NCBI RefSeq assembly: GCF_000238915.1
Contig: NZ_BAEG01000083.1
Span: forward strand, 1-64,000
Length of the DNA: 64,000 bases
Source: Arthrobacter globiformis NBRC 12137
GTDB lineage: Bacteria; Actinomycetota; Actinomycetes; Actinomycetales; Micrococcaceae
Direction: 5' to 3'
The notes beneath the pieces are model-generated. The model did not search any database. It saw only the letters and a program-made list of their open reading frames with translations, and was not told where the DNA came from. This document shows, piece by piece, positions 18,100 to 27,372 of this stretch (the first letter of the stretch is position 1; every line of letters begins with the position of its first letter). A program made the translations under genes and the position numbers.

Positions 18100-18848
18100 C
18101 TCAAGTCACCACAACCGCCCTCTGGGACGGCCTGCAGACACTGTTTGCCGGCAGATCATTCACCGACCTGACGCACGCCTTCCACCCCGGCCAACCACAC
18201 TTCCCAGCCTTCCCCGACGAAATCAGAGAAGCGGTCTTCGACCTGGAGAAAGGTGACGGCTTCACCGCTCACCGCTACTCGATCATCGGACAATGGGGAA
18301 CCCACGTTGATCCTCCCTCGCATTTCATCTCAGGGGGAAGGACCCTGGACCAGATTCCGGTGGAGGAGATGGTCCTTCCGCTGGTCGTCCTGGACATCAC
18401 CGAGCGCGTCACCGCTACTGCGGACGCCACTCCCCGGATGGAGGACGTCCAGGCCTGGGAACGCCGGAACGGTGTCATCCCGTCCGGGGCCTTTGTGGCA
18501 TTGCGGACAGGCTGGAGTGACCGTTGGCCTGACGCTGCCGCCATGGCAAACAGGGACGATCACGGTGTCAGCCACACGCCGGGCTGGTCGCAGGAGGTCC
18601 TCTCCTTCCTGATTGAGGAGCGGTCGGTTACCGCCGTCGGTCATGAGCAGACGGACACGGACCCGGGACTGGCCACATCCCGCCAGGATTTCACACTGGA
18701 GACCTACGTCCTGGCGCAGAACCGGTGGCAGATCGAGCTGATGGCGAACCTGGACGGACTTCCAGAAGCGGGTGCTGCCCTCTTTGCCACCTGGCCCAAG
18801 CCACTGCGGGGCAGCGGTTTTCCTGCCCGGGTCTTCGCCATCCACTAG
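18096..18848 (+). CDS. Cyclase-family hydrolase (kynurenine formamidase-like)
   Basis: A 250-aa metal-dependent amidohydrolase of the PF04199 cyclase family. The family motif GTHVDPPSHF supplies His70, Asp72 and His76, and VGHEQTDTDPG gives a further His. Known members hydrolyse N-formylkynurenine or cyclic amides and carbamates. The specific substrate is unknown. It is coupled to the upstream 145-aa gene by ATGA and followed 14 bp later by an IclR regulator on the same strand, suggesting a regulated catabolic unit. Confidence 0.8.
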   Translation: MTQVTTTALWDGLQTLFAGRSFTDLTHAFHPGQPHFPAFPDEIREAVFDLEKGDGFTAHRYSIIGQWGTHVDPPSHFISGGRTLDQIPVEEMVLPLVVLDITERVTATADATPRMEDVQAWERRNGVIPSGAFVALRTGWSDRWPDAAAMANRDDHGVSHTPGWSQEVLSFLIEERSVTAVGHEQTDTDPGLATSRQDFTLETYVLAQNRWQIELMANLDGLPEAGAALFATWPKPLRGSGFPARVFAIH

Positions 18849-18862
18849 GAGGCGTTCCTCCA

Positions 18863-19657
18863 GTGACTAGAATCGGACCCATGTCTAAGACATCCAGCAT
18901 GGGCCGGGGAATTATGGCTCTCCTAGCGGTGGGCTCCCGCAACGCAGAAGGCCTGTCTGGCGGAACGGTCGCTGACATAGCAACCGACCTGGGCAAGGAC
19001 CGCAGCCAAATCGCGCGCAGCCTGCGGACGGCCCAGCAGGAGGGGTTTCTGCTCCGCAAAGACCACCGGACCTACGCCGTCGACTGGTCGCTCCTGACGG
19101 ACGCGCAGCTGTTGTCCGAACAACGCCTGCAGACCGACGGCGCCACCGCGCTGGCCGGCTTGGCCCGTGAAACTGATGAAGGATGCTTCCTTGGAATTCT
19201 GAGCGGAGACAGCACCGTCACCATCGGTGAGCATGTTCCGGCAAGCAGCAACATGATCGGTTCGTGGCTGGGCCGGCCCTATCCGGCCTACTGCAGCGAT
19301 GCCGGCCAGGCTCTGCTGTGGGAAGCGTCGGACGACGAGGTCCGGACCCTTTTCTCAGGTGTCGCTTTCGTGCGCCATGGCCCCAATACACCCGTTGACG
19401 CGGAGGACTTCCTGTCACGACTCCGCGCGGCCCGGGCACGGGGATACTCCATCGTCGACGAGGAAGCCGAACCCGGGCTGTATTCCGTGGCCGTTCCGAT
19501 TCGGGACTTCAAGGGCGACGTGGTGGCAGCGCTGCAGGTCGTAGGCGCCAAGGCTCGCCTGCAGCCGAGGTTGGAGGCCTGCGCCACGGCCCTGGTGTCC
19601 TGGGGAAGGTGGCTTGAGTCCATGCTGGGTCAGGTCCCGCTGCAGAACGTGCCTTAG
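18863..19657 (+). CDS. IclR-family transcriptional regulator
   Basis: About 264 aa. An N-terminal winged helix (LSGGTVADIATDLGKDRSQI, RSLRTAQQEGFL) is followed by an IclR effector domain (SDAGQALLWEASDDEV, RARGYSIVDEEAEPGLYSVA, AALQVVG). The start is GTG 18863 behind AGGAGG; ATG 18881 is an alternative with a weaker site. It lies immediately downstream of the cyclase gene, which it probably controls. Its stop overlaps the stop of a second, convergent IclR gene by four bases. Confidence 0.85.
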   Translation: MTRIGPMSKTSSMGRGIMALLAVGSRNAEGLSGGTVADIATDLGKDRSQIARSLRTAQQEGFLLRKDHRTYAVDWSLLTDAQLLSEQRLQTDGATALAGLARETDEGCFLGILSGDSTVTIGEHVPASSNMIGSWLGRPYPAYCSDAGQALLWEASDDEVRTLFSGVAFVRHGPNTPVDAEDFLSRLRAARARGYSIVDEEAEPGLYSVAVPIRDFKGDVVAALQVVGAKARLQPRLEACATALVSWGRWLESMLGQVPLQNVP

Positions 19658-20454
19658 CTGGCAAGACCGTTCCGGCCAGCGCTGTTCCGCGTGCCGCCCT
19701 GGCAGGACCCCAGCCGTTGTCCTGCTTCCCACAGGGCCTTGGCTACGTCATCTGCGCCGGACGTGATCTCGGCCCGGCTGCCCAGGACGCTGAGCGCCGC
19801 AAGAATAGAACCCTTGGCGGTGCGTACCGGAACCGCCAGTTCGTAGACCCCATGCTCGAACTCTTCCTCCGCCACAATGAATCCCCGCGCCCGGTCGCGG
19901 TCCATCAATTCGACGACTTCCTGCGGCGAATGGGCCGCCCCCGGGCCGCCTACGCCAATGAAGTTGACGTCCGCAAGGAGGGCCTCAATGGCGGGCTGCT
20001 CCTCGTCCCACAGCAGGGCCCGGCCGGACCCGGTGCACCACGCGGGTGTCACCATGCCGGGTTTCACGAAGCTGCCGGGAACCGCGTCATTGCTGGAGGT
20101 CCGCAGGAGAATGACGCGGAAGCCCTCCCGGACGGAAAGTCTGGATCTAAGGCCGAATGAGGCCACCAAAGCCTCAAGTTCGGTTTTTGATTCCCGGACC
20201 CAGCCGGTATTCAAAGCGGCAGCCAGGCCGAAAAAACGTGGACCGGTCCGGAATGGCCCGCGTTCGACGCGTTCCAGCAGTCCCAGCTCACACAGTTCCT
20301 GAGTCAACCGGGAGACACGGCTTTGGTCCATTTCCAGCTCGGATGCGATCTGGGAAACGCCGAGTAGCCGCCTCCCCCGCTTCTCCCGGTCTGCGACCAG
20401 CCGAACTATCCGAAGGCCTTGGGCCATGGATGACGCTTCCGAGGAAGAATCCAT
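19654..20454 (-). CDS. IclR-family transcriptional regulator (second)
   Basis: A 266-aa regulator with a winged helix (LLGVSQIASELEMDQSRVSR) and an IclR ligand domain (CTGSGRALLWDEEQPAIEAL, RARGFIVAEEEFEHGVYELA). It is a diverged paralogue of the convergent gene at 18863. The start is ATG 20454 with AAGGAG. It is downstream of the permease gene on the same strand, separated by a strong hairpin (20515-20554). It is probably a regulator of the permease and/or the divergent dehydrogenase operon. Confidence 0.85.
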   Translation of the reverse strand: MDSSSEASSMAQGLRIVRLVADREKRGRRLLGVSQIASELEMDQSRVSRLTQELCELGLLERVERGPFRTGPRFFGLAAALNTGWVRESKTELEALVASFGLRSRLSVREGFRVILLRTSSNDAVPGSFVKPGMVTPAWCTGSGRALLWDEEQPAIEALLADVNFIGVGGPGAAHSPQEVVELMDRDRARGFIVAEEEFEHGVYELAVPVRTAKGSILAALSVLGSRAEITSGADDVAKALWEAGQRLGSCQGGTRNSAGRNGLAS

Positions 20455-20514
20455 GCTCCGTGCTCCTTCCGCCTGATAACTACGCCTATTCTCACATGCC
20501 CCCACAGAACGCCG

Positions 20515-20554
20515 AGCTTGGCGGCGGGCGACGAAAGCCTCCCGCCGCCAAGCT
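20515..20554 (-). terminator. Perfect 14-bp hairpin after permease gene
   Basis: AGCTTGGCGGCGGG (20515-20528) pairs with CCCGCCGCCAAGCT (20541-20554) over a 12-base loop. It lies just past the permease stop (minus strand). No T-run follows, but position and strength suggest termination or transcript protection. Confidence 0.7.
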
Positions 20555-20579
20555 ACGTGGACGATAGTTCGTGACGGCG

Positions 20580-22019
20580 TCAGGAGGGCTGGTTTGCGCG
20601 CGCCTTGCGTCCGTACTTGAAGTAGAAGAAGGCATAGCAGGCGCCAACGAAAGTGAACCCGAAGTAGAGCGCTGCCACCTGGTTCGGGTCATAGGCGATG
20701 CCGACGAGCGAGATGAGGCAGAGCGAGAAGGCCAGGATCGGCACCAGCGGGAACAGCGGGGCCTTGTAGGGAAGCGCAGCGACATCACCGCCGTTTTTGA
20801 CAAAGGATCTCCTGTGGAAGAAATGCGAGGCGGTGATGGACATCCAGACCCCGACGACGGCGAAACCCGCCACCGATACGAGAGCCAGATATACCGTTTC
20901 AGGCGCGACGACGCTGCTGATGAGGGATGCCAGGCCACCGAGCATGCTGACGGAGAGTGCAGTCATGGGAATACCGCGCCGGGTCAGCTTCTTCAGCGCC
21001 CGGGGCGCTTGCCCTTCGTCGGCAAGGGAGTAAAGCATCCGTGCGCAGGAGAAGAGGCCGCTGTTACCGGCTGAAAGGAGCGCGGTGATGATGACGAAGT
21101 TCATGATGTCGGCGGCGTAAGGAATGCCGATGGATGAGAAGACCGTCACGAACGGGCTCTCATCCAGCCCGATCTGCTCGAAGGGGATGGTGGCGGCAAT
21201 GACAGCGATCGCCCCGACGAAGAAGATCAGCAGACGGATGACGGTGCTGCGCATCGCTTTGGGGATGCTGGTGGCCGGGTCAGCGGTTTCGCCCGCCGCC
21301 ACACCGATGAGCTCTGAACCCGAGAAGGCGTAGAACACCGCAAGCGCAGTGACCAGGACACCCGTGAAGCCGTTGGGGAAGATACCGCCGGAAGTGTTGA
21401 AGTTCTCAAACATGCTGGGGTGGTTGGCCGCCTCGCTGAGCGGGTGGAAGCCGAACAGTGCCGCCCCGCCGAAAACGATGAGAACCACAATGGCGCCGAC
21501 CTTGACGATGGCAAACCAAAACTCAGATTCGCCGAAGAATTTCGAAGAAACCGCATTGAAGCCGAAGAGGACCGAGGCGAAGATAAGGCACCAGACCCAG
21601 ACGTCAACACCCGGGAACCAGCGCTGCATCAGGAGACCAGACGCCGTGAACTCCGATCCGATGGCCACCGCCCAGCAGAGCCAGTAGAGCCAGGCTGTGG
21701 TGAACCCGGTGGCCGGCCCGATCGACCTCGCCGCGTAGATGTGGAAGGCCCCCGAGACCGGATAAGCGATGGCAAGTTCACCGAGGCAGGCCATCACGAG
21801 GTACACAACAAAAGCGCCAATGAGATACGCGATGACTGCCCCGAGCGGCCCGGCCTGGGAAATGGTGTACCCCGAGCTCAGGAAAAGTCCGGAGCCGATC
21901 ACCCCACCCATGGCGATCATGACCAGATGCCGTGCCCCCATGGACCGCCGGAGCCCCGAATCGGTCGACGGCGGAATGGTGGGCTGAGGTTCCAGCTGGA
22001 CAGGTGGTGACGGTTCCAT
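20580..22019 (-). CDS. Amino acid permease (AAT/APC family)
   Basis: A 479-aa inner-membrane transporter with 12 predicted helices. It shows the amino-acid-transporter signature in helix 1 (MGGVIGSGLFLSSGYTISQA) and FSGSELIGVAAGETADPATS. I chose the ATG at 22019 (GGGAGAA upstream) over an in-frame start at 22064. It is divergent from the homoserine-dehydrogenase-like/aldehyde dehydrogenase operon, so it probably imports that pathway's amino acid. With mmuM nearby, an S-methylmethionine or homoserine-type substrate is conceivable but unproven. Confidence 0.85.
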   Translation of the reverse strand: MEPSPPVQLEPQPTIPPSTDSGLRRSMGARHLVMIAMGGVIGSGLFLSSGYTISQAGPLGAVIAYLIGAFVVYLVMACLGELAIAYPVSGAFHIYAARSIGPATGFTTAWLYWLCWAVAIGSEFTASGLLMQRWFPGVDVWVWCLIFASVLFGFNAVSSKFFGESEFWFAIVKVGAIVVLIVFGGAALFGFHPLSEAANHPSMFENFNTSGGIFPNGFTGVLVTALAVFYAFSGSELIGVAAGETADPATSIPKAMRSTVIRLLIFFVGAIAVIAATIPFEQIGLDESPFVTVFSSIGIPYAADIMNFVIITALLSAGNSGLFSCARMLYSLADEGQAPRALKKLTRRGIPMTALSVSMLGGLASLISSVVAPETVYLALVSVAGFAVVGVWMSITASHFFHRRSFVKNGGDVAALPYKAPLFPLVPILAFSLCLISLVGIAYDPNQVAALYFGFTFVGACYAFFYFKYGRKARANQPS

Positions 22020-22313
22020 GGTTTCTCCCAAGGTGAGTGGCGGTTCTGATGCGGGGATGCGCATGTGGCCCGGCGTGGGTCAAGGCGATTCGGGCTGCGC
22101 AATAGCGACAGTGATGAAAGTAACACGAATAGGCCGTTTTGGTCGTTAAAAACATCTTTGCATGCCTATGTTGAACGCAGGTTACGTTCCGGTACATGAC
22201 GAATCGGCAGGAGGATGGTCAGTTCGCCCTGCTTTTCGGTCACAATCACATGCCTGACGGACATGGAATGCAGTCAGCATTAGAGGACCGATGTACCTGA
22301 CTGAAGGAGCACC
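22020..22313. other. Divergent regulatory gap
   Basis: A 294-bp AT-richer gap between the permease gene and the dehydrogenase operon. It contains the motif at 22152-22165 and an AAGGAG ribosome site just before 22314. No gene is supported. Confidence 0.5.
22152..22165. promoter_or_regulatory. Shared motif, copy 2 (ACATCTTTGCATGC)
   Basis: 11 of its 14 positions match the copy at 17568-17581 (common core CATCTTT..ATGC). Both copies lie in divergent gaps flanking the two IclR genes. Confidence 0.45.
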
Positions 22314-23366
22314 ATGACCACCTACGACATTGCGTTGATCGGCTTCGGCGGCGTCAACAGGACGCTGGCCGAACTGATCAATACCCGTGGTGAGAAACTT
22401 CGTTCCGAACTTGGCTTCGACCTACGGGTCGTGGCCATCACCGACCTGCGTCTCGGATCCCTGGTCCAGCCTGAAGGCGTAGACCTCTCCGTTGCCCTCA
22501 AACTGGGCGGCGACAATGAAACCTTTGCAGCGTACGGCGGATCCGCAGACACCAACAACGAAGCCGTGATCCGCAACTGCACCGCGGACATTATCTGCGA
22601 GGCCACCTTCACTAATCCCGACGACGGCGAGCCGGCAGTTTCACATGTGCGCTGGGCACTCGAATCCGGCAAGAGCGTCTGCACCACAAACAAGGGCCCG
22701 GTCGCCCTCCGCGGCGCCGAACTGAGCTCCCTTGCCGAACAGAACGGTGTGCACTTCGAGTTCGAGGGGGCCGTCATGAGCGGCACTCCCGTCATCCGCC
22801 TGGCCAAGAAGATGTTCGCCGGGCTGAAACTGAACGGCTTCGAAGGCATCCTCAACGGCACCAGTAACTACGTGCTCGGGCGGATGGAAGACGGACTGGA
22901 CTTCGACGCTGCCATCAAGGAGGCGCAGGAACTCGGCTACGCCGAAGCAAACCCCGCAGCCGACATCGAGGGCTACGACGTTCAGCTCAAGGTCCTCATC
23001 CTTGCCAACGAACTGCTGGACGCCGGCATAGAGCTCAAGGACGTTCATCGGCAGGGAATTTCGAGCATGGCGCCGGAAGATCTTCGGAAGGCAGCCCGCG
23101 CTGGGCGCCACTGGAAGCTCGTCGGCGCGGCACGACGGAATCCGGACGGGTCCGTGACTGCAGGCGTATCCCCTGTAGCGCTCCCCCTTGATCATGGGCT
23201 GGCCGGGGTTTCCGGCGCGACCAATGCCGTGTCCTTCGAGACCGATCTTCTGGGCGCTGTAACCATCTCCGGACCGGGTGCCGGGCGCGTGGAGACCGCC
23301 TACGCGCTGCTCTCTGACATCATCGCCATGCACGCAGCCAGGACGGAGGTAGCCGCAAATGCCTGA
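22314..23366 (+). CDS. Homoserine dehydrogenase-like NAD(P)-dependent enzyme
   Basis: A 350-aa protein with an N-terminal Rossmann motif ([16 protein letters not shown]), the homoserine dehydrogenase NK motif ([13 protein letters not shown] near 119) and catalytic-domain signatures ([45 protein letters not shown]). It lacks the C-terminal ACT domain of biosynthetic ThrA/Hom enzymes. It overlaps the aldehyde dehydrogenase start by eight bases. That pairing suggests a catabolic role: oxidation of homoserine or a similar hydroxy-amino acid to a semialdehyde, then to the acid (inference). Confidence 0.8.
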   Translation: MTTYDIALIGFGGVNRTLAELINTRGEKLRSELGFDLRVVAITDLRLGSLVQPEGVDLSVALKLGGDNETFAAYGGSADTNNEAVIRNCTADIICEATFTNPDDGEPAVSHVRWALESGKSVCTTNKGPVALRGAELSSLAEQNGVHFEFEGAVMSGTPVIRLAKKMFAGLKLNGFEGILNGTSNYVLGRMEDGLDFDAAIKEAQELGYAEANPAADIEGYDVQLKVLILANELLDAGIELKDVHRQGISSMAPEDLRKAARAGRHWKLVGAARRNPDGSVTAGVSPVALPLDHGLAGVSGATNAVSFETDLLGAVTISGPGAGRVETAYALLSDIIAMHAARTEVAANA

Positions 23367-24771
23367 GTCCATGCTGTGTTCGACAGAAACCCCGCTGCCA
23401 CAGTTCCGTGACGTGACGAGCCCCTACGACGGCAGGGTGGTCGGCGCGGTTTCGCTGACCGGAGCCACCGCCGGCAACGCCGTGATCGAAACGGCCCGCG
23501 TCGGCGCCCGGAAGGCACGGGCCCTGGCCCGCGCCGCACGCGGGAAGATCCTGGATGGTGCCGCAACGGAGATCGAACAGCGCAGCGAGGAGTTCGCGCT
23601 AACGATAGTGTCCGAGGCCGGGAAAACGATCCGCCAGGCACGGAAGGAAGTGCTGCGCGCGGTCAACACGCTCCGCCTGTCCGCTGCCGAAGCGCGCCGG
23701 AACGCAGGCGAAGTCATCCCCTTCGACTCCTATGAAGGCTCAGAGGACCGCACCGGGTGGTATTCGCGCGAACCACTGGGCATCATTGCCGCGATCACCC
23801 CGTTCAACGACCCCCTCAACCTGGTGGCGCACAAGATCGGCCCGGCAATCGCCGGAGGAAACGCCGTGATCCTCAAACCCTCTGCGCTGACGCCGCTGTC
23901 AGCCCAGCTGCTCGCGGACGTCCTCGTGAGCTCAGGGCTCCCGCCGGAGGCCCTCACACTCGTCCACGGCGGCCGGGAAATGGCCGAAACAATCATCGGG
24001 TCGCGGGACGTACGAATGGTGTCCTTCACCGGGGGATTCTCCACGGGTGAAAGCATCGCCCGCACGGCGGGCCTGAAGAAGCTGTCCATGGATCTCGGCG
24101 GAAACGCTCCCGTGATCGTCCTGGACGATGCCGACATCGAAGACGCAGTGGAATCCTGCGTCTCCGGAGCATTTTGGGCCGCCGGCCAGAACTGCGTGGG
24201 GGTGCAGCGGATTCTCGTAGCCGCCCCGGTGTACGGCGCGTTCCGCCGGCACTTCCTGGAGGCGACGGCCAGGTTGGTTGCCGGAGATCCTTTAGATGAA
24301 CGGACGGACGTCGGGCCCATGATCAGCCAAGCTGCGCTGCAGGAGCTCCAAACCAAGTTGGACGAGGCCCTCGGCGCCGGCGCTGTCCTTCTTGCAGGCA
24401 ATGTCACGGACGGCAGTGTGCTCCACCCGACCGTCCTGGAAGGGGTCCCGACGGACAGCCGGCTGTGGCGGGAGGAGGTTTTCGGGCCTGTGGTCATGTT
24501 CCGCCAGTTCAGCACGTTCGAAGAGGCCATCGAAGTCGCCAACGCCATCGAGTTCAGCCTTCATGCGGGCATCTTCACCGACTCCCTGGCCAGGGCCATG
24601 GACGCGGCCCAACAGCTCGAAGCAGGCGGCGTCATGATCAACGACTCCTCTGATTACCGCTTCGACGGCATGCCGTTCGGTGGGGCCAAGTACGGAAGCA
24701 TGGGCAGGGAGGGCGTCCATTTCGCGTATGAGGAGATGACCCAGCCAAAGGTCATCTGCATCAGGAACTGA
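23359..24771 (+). CDS. NAD(P)-dependent aldehyde dehydrogenase
   Basis: A 470-aa ALDH-superfamily enzyme. Motifs: [20 protein letters not shown] and [11 protein letters not shown] for cofactor binding, [16 protein letters not shown], catalytic Cys279 in [12 protein letters not shown], and EEVFGPVV. The usual general-base Glu in the ELGG motif appears as Asp (MDLGGNAP), which is worth noting. ATG 23359 overlaps the upstream dehydrogenase stop. It probably oxidises the semialdehyde produced by that partner. Confidence 0.85.
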   Translation: MPESMLCSTETPLPQFRDVTSPYDGRVVGAVSLTGATAGNAVIETARVGARKARALARAARGKILDGAATEIEQRSEEFALTIVSEAGKTIRQARKEVLRAVNTLRLSAAEARRNAGEVIPFDSYEGSEDRTGWYSREPLGIIAAITPFNDPLNLVAHKIGPAIAGGNAVILKPSALTPLSAQLLADVLVSSGLPPEALTLVHGGREMAETIIGSRDVRMVSFTGGFSTGESIARTAGLKKLSMDLGGNAPVIVLDDADIEDAVESCVSGAFWAAGQNCVGVQRILVAAPVYGAFRRHFLEATARLVAGDPLDERTDVGPMISQAALQELQTKLDEALGAGAVLLAGNVTDGSVLHPTVLEGVPTDSRLWREEVFGPVVMFRQFSTFEEAIEVANAIEFSLHAGIFTDSLARAMDAAQQLEAGGVMINDSSDYRFDGMPFGGAKYGSMGREGVHFAYEEMTQPKVICIRN

Positions 24772-24776
24772 TCGCT

Positions 24777-25244
24777 TCACTCGGTGGCGCGGGCACCTCC
24801 GGGGGCCCGCCTGATGTAACTGGACAGCGTCATGGCCGTCACCGTGTCCGTGACACCGGGAATGGCCGCAATCTGCTCCCAGATCTCCTGAACCCTCTCC
24901 AGCGACCGGGCCTCGACCCTCACCAGCAGATCAAAGTCACCGCTCACGACATCGCACAAAACCACTTCCGGAATCGACCGCAGGACCGTGATGACGTCCG
25001 ACCCCCGCACCCGGTCCTTCCTGTAAACCATGAGGAAGGCGGACACCGACCCCTGCCCCGGCGGACCGGCAACGATCGTGTACCCCTGGATATACCCTTG
25101 CCGCTCCATCCGTTCGATCCGTTGGCGTACGGCGTTCCTCGACAGCAGGACTTTGGTCGCCAGCTCCGCGTGGCTCATCCGAGCGTTCTTCGTTAGCTCC
25201 GCAAGAATCCTCTGGTCTATCTGGTCAAGACTCACTCGATCCAT
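24777..25244 (-). CDS. Lrp/AsnC-family regulator
   Basis: A 155-aa regulator: N-terminal helix-turn-helix (LDQIDQRILAELTKNARMSH, LLSRNAVRQRIERMERQGYI) and C-terminal RAM ligand domain (VVLCDVVSGDFDLLVRVEAR). ATG start with AAGGG upstream. It converges with the ALDH gene (5 bp apart) and is divergent from the HAD phosphatase. Lrp-type proteins respond to amino acids, matching the theme of this region. Confidence 0.85.
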   Translation of the reverse strand: MDRVSLDQIDQRILAELTKNARMSHAELATKVLLSRNAVRQRIERMERQGYIQGYTIVAGPPGQGSVSAFLMVYRKDRVRGSDVITVLRSIPEVVLCDVVSGDFDLLVRVEARSLERVQEIWEQIAAIPGVTDTVTAMTLSSYIRRAPGGARATE

Positions 25245-25320
25245 GCCTACCCTTCACACCAAAATTTTCCCCGGCACACCCGGAATCGAACCAACTCCAC
25301 GAGCGAAAGCACCCGAAAAA

Positions 25321-26052
25321 ATGACACTTATGCAGCAAGATCGCCCACCTCTCACCGGCATTAGCTGCGTCCTGTTCGACATGGACGGAACGCTGCTGGA
25401 TTCAGCCCCGGGCGTTACGGCAAGTGCTGCCCGAGCCCTGGCAGCCGTAGGCGCGCCGGTCCCCCCGATGGACAAACTGCGCCAATTCGTCGGCCCGCCG
25501 ATGATCGAGTCCTTCAGGACAGTCTCAAAGTTGGACGAGATAACCGCCCAAAGGGCCCTCCAACACTACCGCAAGGCATACGCCGACTACGGCGCCGAGC
25601 AGTCCAGCCCATACGACGGGATCATCGAACTGCTTGACCACCTGCACTCGGCCGGCATGCCGATGGCTGTCGCCACATCCAAGGTGGAAGATCAAGCCGT
25701 AAGACTCGCGCGAAGGTTTGGAATCGAAGGCCACTTCATCAACATCTGCGGGGCGTCCGACCGCGATGGAAGAGCGAGCAAGGCAGAGGTCGTCGCCGAA
25801 TTGCTGTTCCGCCTTCAATCCGAAGGCGTAGACATCTCCAGTCCCGTAATGATCGGAGACCGGAGCTACGACATCGCCGGAGCCGCCCAATACGGAATCC
25901 CGACAATATTCGCGCTCTGGGGCTACGGGGACGCTGGGGAAGCGTCGCAGGCGGCAGCCGTTGTCACGTCCGCCGCAGATCTGCTGCCACTCATCGTGAC
26001 CAATCGCCGCCTGTCGGACAGATATACGAAGACGTCCTGCGCTGCGATGTGA
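25321..26052 (+). CDS. HAD-superfamily hydrolase (phosphoglycolate phosphatase-like)
   Basis: A 243-aa HAD phosphatase. Motif I is LFDMDGTLLDSAPG, motif II is the VATSK region, and motif IV is VMIGDRSYDIAGAAQYG with the distal acidic residues. The cap sequence is of the Gph/PGP type. ATG 25321 is taken as the start; a long in-frame extension upstream runs antisense to the Lrp gene. Substrate unknown. The last ten or so codons (RYTKTSCAAM) look unrelated to the family end. Confidence 0.8.
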   Translation: MTLMQQDRPPLTGISCVLFDMDGTLLDSAPGVTASAARALAAVGAPVPPMDKLRQFVGPPMIESFRTVSKLDEITAQRALQHYRKAYADYGAEQSSPYDGIIELLDHLHSAGMPMAVATSKVEDQAVRLARRFGIEGHFINICGASDRDGRASKAEVVAELLFRLQSEGVDISSPVMIGDRSYDIAGAAQYGIPTIFALWGYGDAGEASQAAAVVTSAADLLPLIVTNRRLSDRYTKTSCAAM

Positions 26053-26164
26053 GCACACGGATACAAGAACGAAACGTTGAATCGATGCGCTGAAACATAC
26101 CGTGGCTACGCTAATTCCTACCTGAAAGAGGGTCGTCCGCACCCTCGATTGAAAGGAAATAGCC

Positions 26165-26314
26165 ATGCTTTGGAATACCTTGAACCTGTTCTTCACCACG
26201 CGCGCTGACGGGAACTCCCAATTCGGCGAGTCCGCGTCGAATACCGATTTTCCCAAGGGTCAGCTCACGTCCGCCGCTTGGGAAGGCTGGTGGGACAGCG
26301 CCGCGCAGGTCTGA
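26165..26314 (+). CDS. Small 49-aa protein
   Basis: A short frame with a good ribosome site (GAAAGGAAATAGCC before ATG). The peptide starts MLWNTLNLFFTTRADGNSQF and ends GWWDSAAQV, rich in Trp and Phe, with no signal peptide. It lies alone between the HAD gene and the methyltransferase gene. I recognise no family. Codon usage and the ribosome site support translation, but conservation is untested. Confidence 0.5.
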   Translation: MLWNTLNLFFTTRADGNSQFGESASNTDFPKGQLTSAAWEGWWDSAAQV

Positions 26315-26372
26315 CAGGTCCCACCCGGAGTAGGCTCACCGAAAAGGGAACCAGCGAGCGGGAGGGTATGGC

Positions 26373-27350
26373 GTGACCGAACAAGGACGCAGTACCGAAC
26401 TTGAGGACCAGGGGCTGCCACTGACGGCCCTGGCCGTGGCCGCGGGCCGCGCCGTCGAGACCTCGCGGGCCGACCAGCTCGTGGCGGATCCCTTCGCCTC
26501 GGCCCTGGTGGTGGCCGCCCGCTCCCACCTGGACCTGCCGACGGTGTGGCCCGCTCAACCGGCGGAGGCCCCTCCGCTGCAGCAGCCACTCCTGCTGGCC
26601 TCCATCTACATCGGCATGCGGACCAGGTTCATCGACGACTTCCTGCAGTCCGCCCCTGCCACCACGCAGACAGTGGTTCTCGGCGCCGGGCTCGACACCC
26701 GGGCCTTCCGGCTGCCATGGCCAGAAGGCGCCAGAGTCATTGAGGTCGACAGCGCCAACGTCCTGGAGTTCAAGGCCCATGTGCTGAGCCGGCTGTCCGC
26801 GGAGCCGCGGTGCGAGCTGATCACCCTGGCTGCGGACCTTTCCCTGCCGTGGCGGGAGGGGCTCCTGGCTGGCGGTTTCGACCCGGCGCAGCCCACCACG
26901 TGGGTCCTCGAAGGCCTGCTGCCGTACCTCGATGCTGCGGCCCAGCATGCAGTGCTGAACGAAGTTGCGGTGTTGTCGGCGCCAGGTTCGCGGGCGGTCA
27001 TTGAGCGGGCAGTTGCCCTTCCCAAAACTGACGGCATCGAGGCCAAGCTGCGCGAGTTCAGCGAGCAGACGGGCCTGCCCATGAGCGAACTGCTGGCTCG
27101 GGCCGATCCGCAGGACCCAATCGAGCTGCTCGAAGCAGCGGGCTGGCGCTGCACAGGACACACCGTTGAGGAGCTGTGTTCGACCTATGGCCGCGTCCTG
27201 TCGCTGGCCGCTCCCGACGCTGCCGCTCCCGTCGCCGCAGGACCCGGCGTTCCCGGGCCAGACCTGACCCGATCAGGCGGGCCGGCACCGGAACAGCAGC
27301 CGACCCCCGACCAGTCCCGGGGTGGATTCGTCACCGCGTGGATGCCGTAG
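26373..27350 (+). CDS. Class I SAM-dependent methyltransferase (TIGR00027/LCM type)
   Basis: A 325-aa methyltransferase. SAM motif I is TVVLGAGLDTRAFRLPW, the acidic loop is VIEVDSANVLEFK, and post-I is TTWVLEGLLPYLD. This is the leucine carboxyl methyltransferase-like family abundant in actinobacteria, with substrates mostly unknown. GTG start behind GGAGGG. The C-terminal 45 residues are Pro/Ala-rich and probably disordered. It converges with the flavodoxin-like gene. Confidence 0.8.
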   Translation: MTEQGRSTELEDQGLPLTALAVAAGRAVETSRADQLVADPFASALVVAARSHLDLPTVWPAQPAEAPPLQQPLLLASIYIGMRTRFIDDFLQSAPATTQTVVLGAGLDTRAFRLPWPEGARVIEVDSANVLEFKAHVLSRLSAEPRCELITLAADLSLPWREGLLAGGFDPAQPTTWVLEGLLPYLDAAAQHAVLNEVAVLSAPGSRAVIERAVALPKTDGIEAKLREFSEQTGLPMSELLARADPQDPIELLEAAGWRCTGHTVEELCSTYGRVLSLAAPDAAAPVAAGPGVPGPDLTRSGGPAPEQQPTPDQSRGGFVTAWMP

Positions 27351-27372
27351 GCCCGCGGCCAATCCTCCAAAA

